From positions 62,001-126,000 of the forward strand of contig JAQGOL010000031.1 in NCBI GenBank assembly GCA_028293625.1: DNA of 64,000 nt. Direction: 5' to 3'. The notes under the pieces were generated by a model. The model had not been told where the DNA came from and did no database searches. It saw only the letters and a list, made by a program, of their open reading frames with translations. Each line of letters starts with the position of its first letter. Position 1 is the first letter of the stretch. The position numbers and the translations under genes are program-made. Source of the stretch: Chthoniobacteraceae bacterium. Lineage in GTDB: Bacteria > Verrucomicrobiota > Verrucomicrobiia > Chthoniobacterales > Chthoniobacteraceae. Shown piece by piece: positions 63,709-64,000 of this stretch.

Positions 63709-64000
63709 ATGGAACTTCGTCATTTACGCTATTTTGTCGCAGTTGCCGAAGAGTTGAGCTTTACCAAAGCGGCAAAAAAACTTCGGCTCGCTCAGCCATC
63801 GCTGACGCGGCAGGTGCGAAATCTTGAGGAGGAAATCAATGTTTGCCTGCTTAGCAGGGCGAATAATCGGGTTGCGCTCACGGAGGAAGGGCATCGTTTT
63901 CTTTTCGACTCAAAGAAATTGCTCGCGATGTGCGAGGAAAGCATAGCTTCCGTGCAACAAATGCATCGCGGAGAAATTTCCCGGCTCAATATCGGATATG
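63709..64000 (+). CDS. LysR-family transcriptional regulator (partial, cut by window end)
   Basis: The first 97 codons are present. The N-terminus MELRHLRYFVAVAEELSFTK with AAKKLRLAQPSLTRQVRNLE and FLFDSKKLLAM is a typical LysR helix-turn-helix and linker helix. The effector-binding domain lies beyond the window. The ATG follows GCGGAAA at close distance. It is on the same strand as the kinase fusion, 150 bases after it; a separate promoter is likely, given the dyad. Confidence 0.9.
   Translation, partial: MELRHLRYFVAVAEELSFTKAAKKLRLAQPSLTRQVRNLEEEINVCLLSRANNRVALTEEGHRFLFDSKKLLAMCEESIASVQQMHRGEISRLNIGY

Overview
The window is about 64 kb of moderately GC-rich bacterial DNA. Its gene set points to a soil or aquatic member of the Planctomycetota-Verrucomicrobiota-Chlamydiota group, most likely Verrucomicrobiota. 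The evidence is a Tat-exported DUF1501 protein, a Tat-exported Gfo/Idh/MocA oxidoreductase, an isolated DUF1559-like pseudopilin, a PEP-CTERM protein, several ECF sigma factors, very large secreted propeller proteins and a giant CheB-CheR-histidine kinase fusion. This assignment rests on gene content only. There is no rRNA; the single RNA gene seen is a tRNA-Ile2(CAU).

Layout. 1-2760 is a same-strand collage of gene fragments (NepI-like MFS, alpha/beta hydrolase, AcrA tail, AcrB head plus tail, VOC, SDR), each with internal deletions or frameshifts. 2770-6196 holds three intact genes (aldo/keto reductase, Bcr/CflA-type MFS, zinc alcohol dehydrogenase). 6197-9015 has a truncated globin, a small unknown gene, a diheme cytochrome c and an antisense ABC ATPase scrap. 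9016-19904 contains two very large exported proteins (propeller/Kelch/cytochrome c fusion; twin RCC1-like propellers) around a DUF808 membrane protein and a RES/Xre-type toxin-antitoxin pair. 21242-24828 is a hybrid histidine kinase/response regulator pair. 24876-29382 is a minus-strand run (ANL ligase, Gfo/Idh/MocA, transglutaminase, CBM9-like). 29625-33047 is a plus-strand run (Tat oxidoreductase, esterase, dipeptide epimerase-like), followed by DUF1501 and an ECF sigma factor.

36282-40941 mixes intact genes (rhamnogalacturonan acetylesterase-like, superinfection-immunity-like, allophanate hydrolase C-terminal domain protein, cupin) with eroded ones (permease, isochorismatase-like, outer-membrane protein). 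41228-44053 is a tightly overlapped operon of a membrane-anchored protein, a pseudopilin and an ABC exporter. 44583-47190 encodes an exported protein, an ECF sigma factor and a zinc-finger-like membrane anti-sigma candidate, next to a four-gene operon of two ABC exporters (47309-50991). After a PEP-CTERM gene, a J-domain-like gene and a GyrI-like gene comes a tRNA-Ile2 with recombinase-type repeats, a truncated integrase and an IS630-family remnant, a probable island edge. The right end has a Cys/Met-rich secreted peptide, grpE with a truncated dnaJ head, cardiolipin synthase, the 1640-residue-scale CheB-CheR kinase and the start of a LysR regulator.

Two themes recur. One is regulated cell-envelope and export functions in tightly overlapped operons. 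The other is heavy gene erosion: at least ten genes survive only as heads, tails or head-tail joins. All identifications come from reading the sequence and recalling family signatures; no database search was run.
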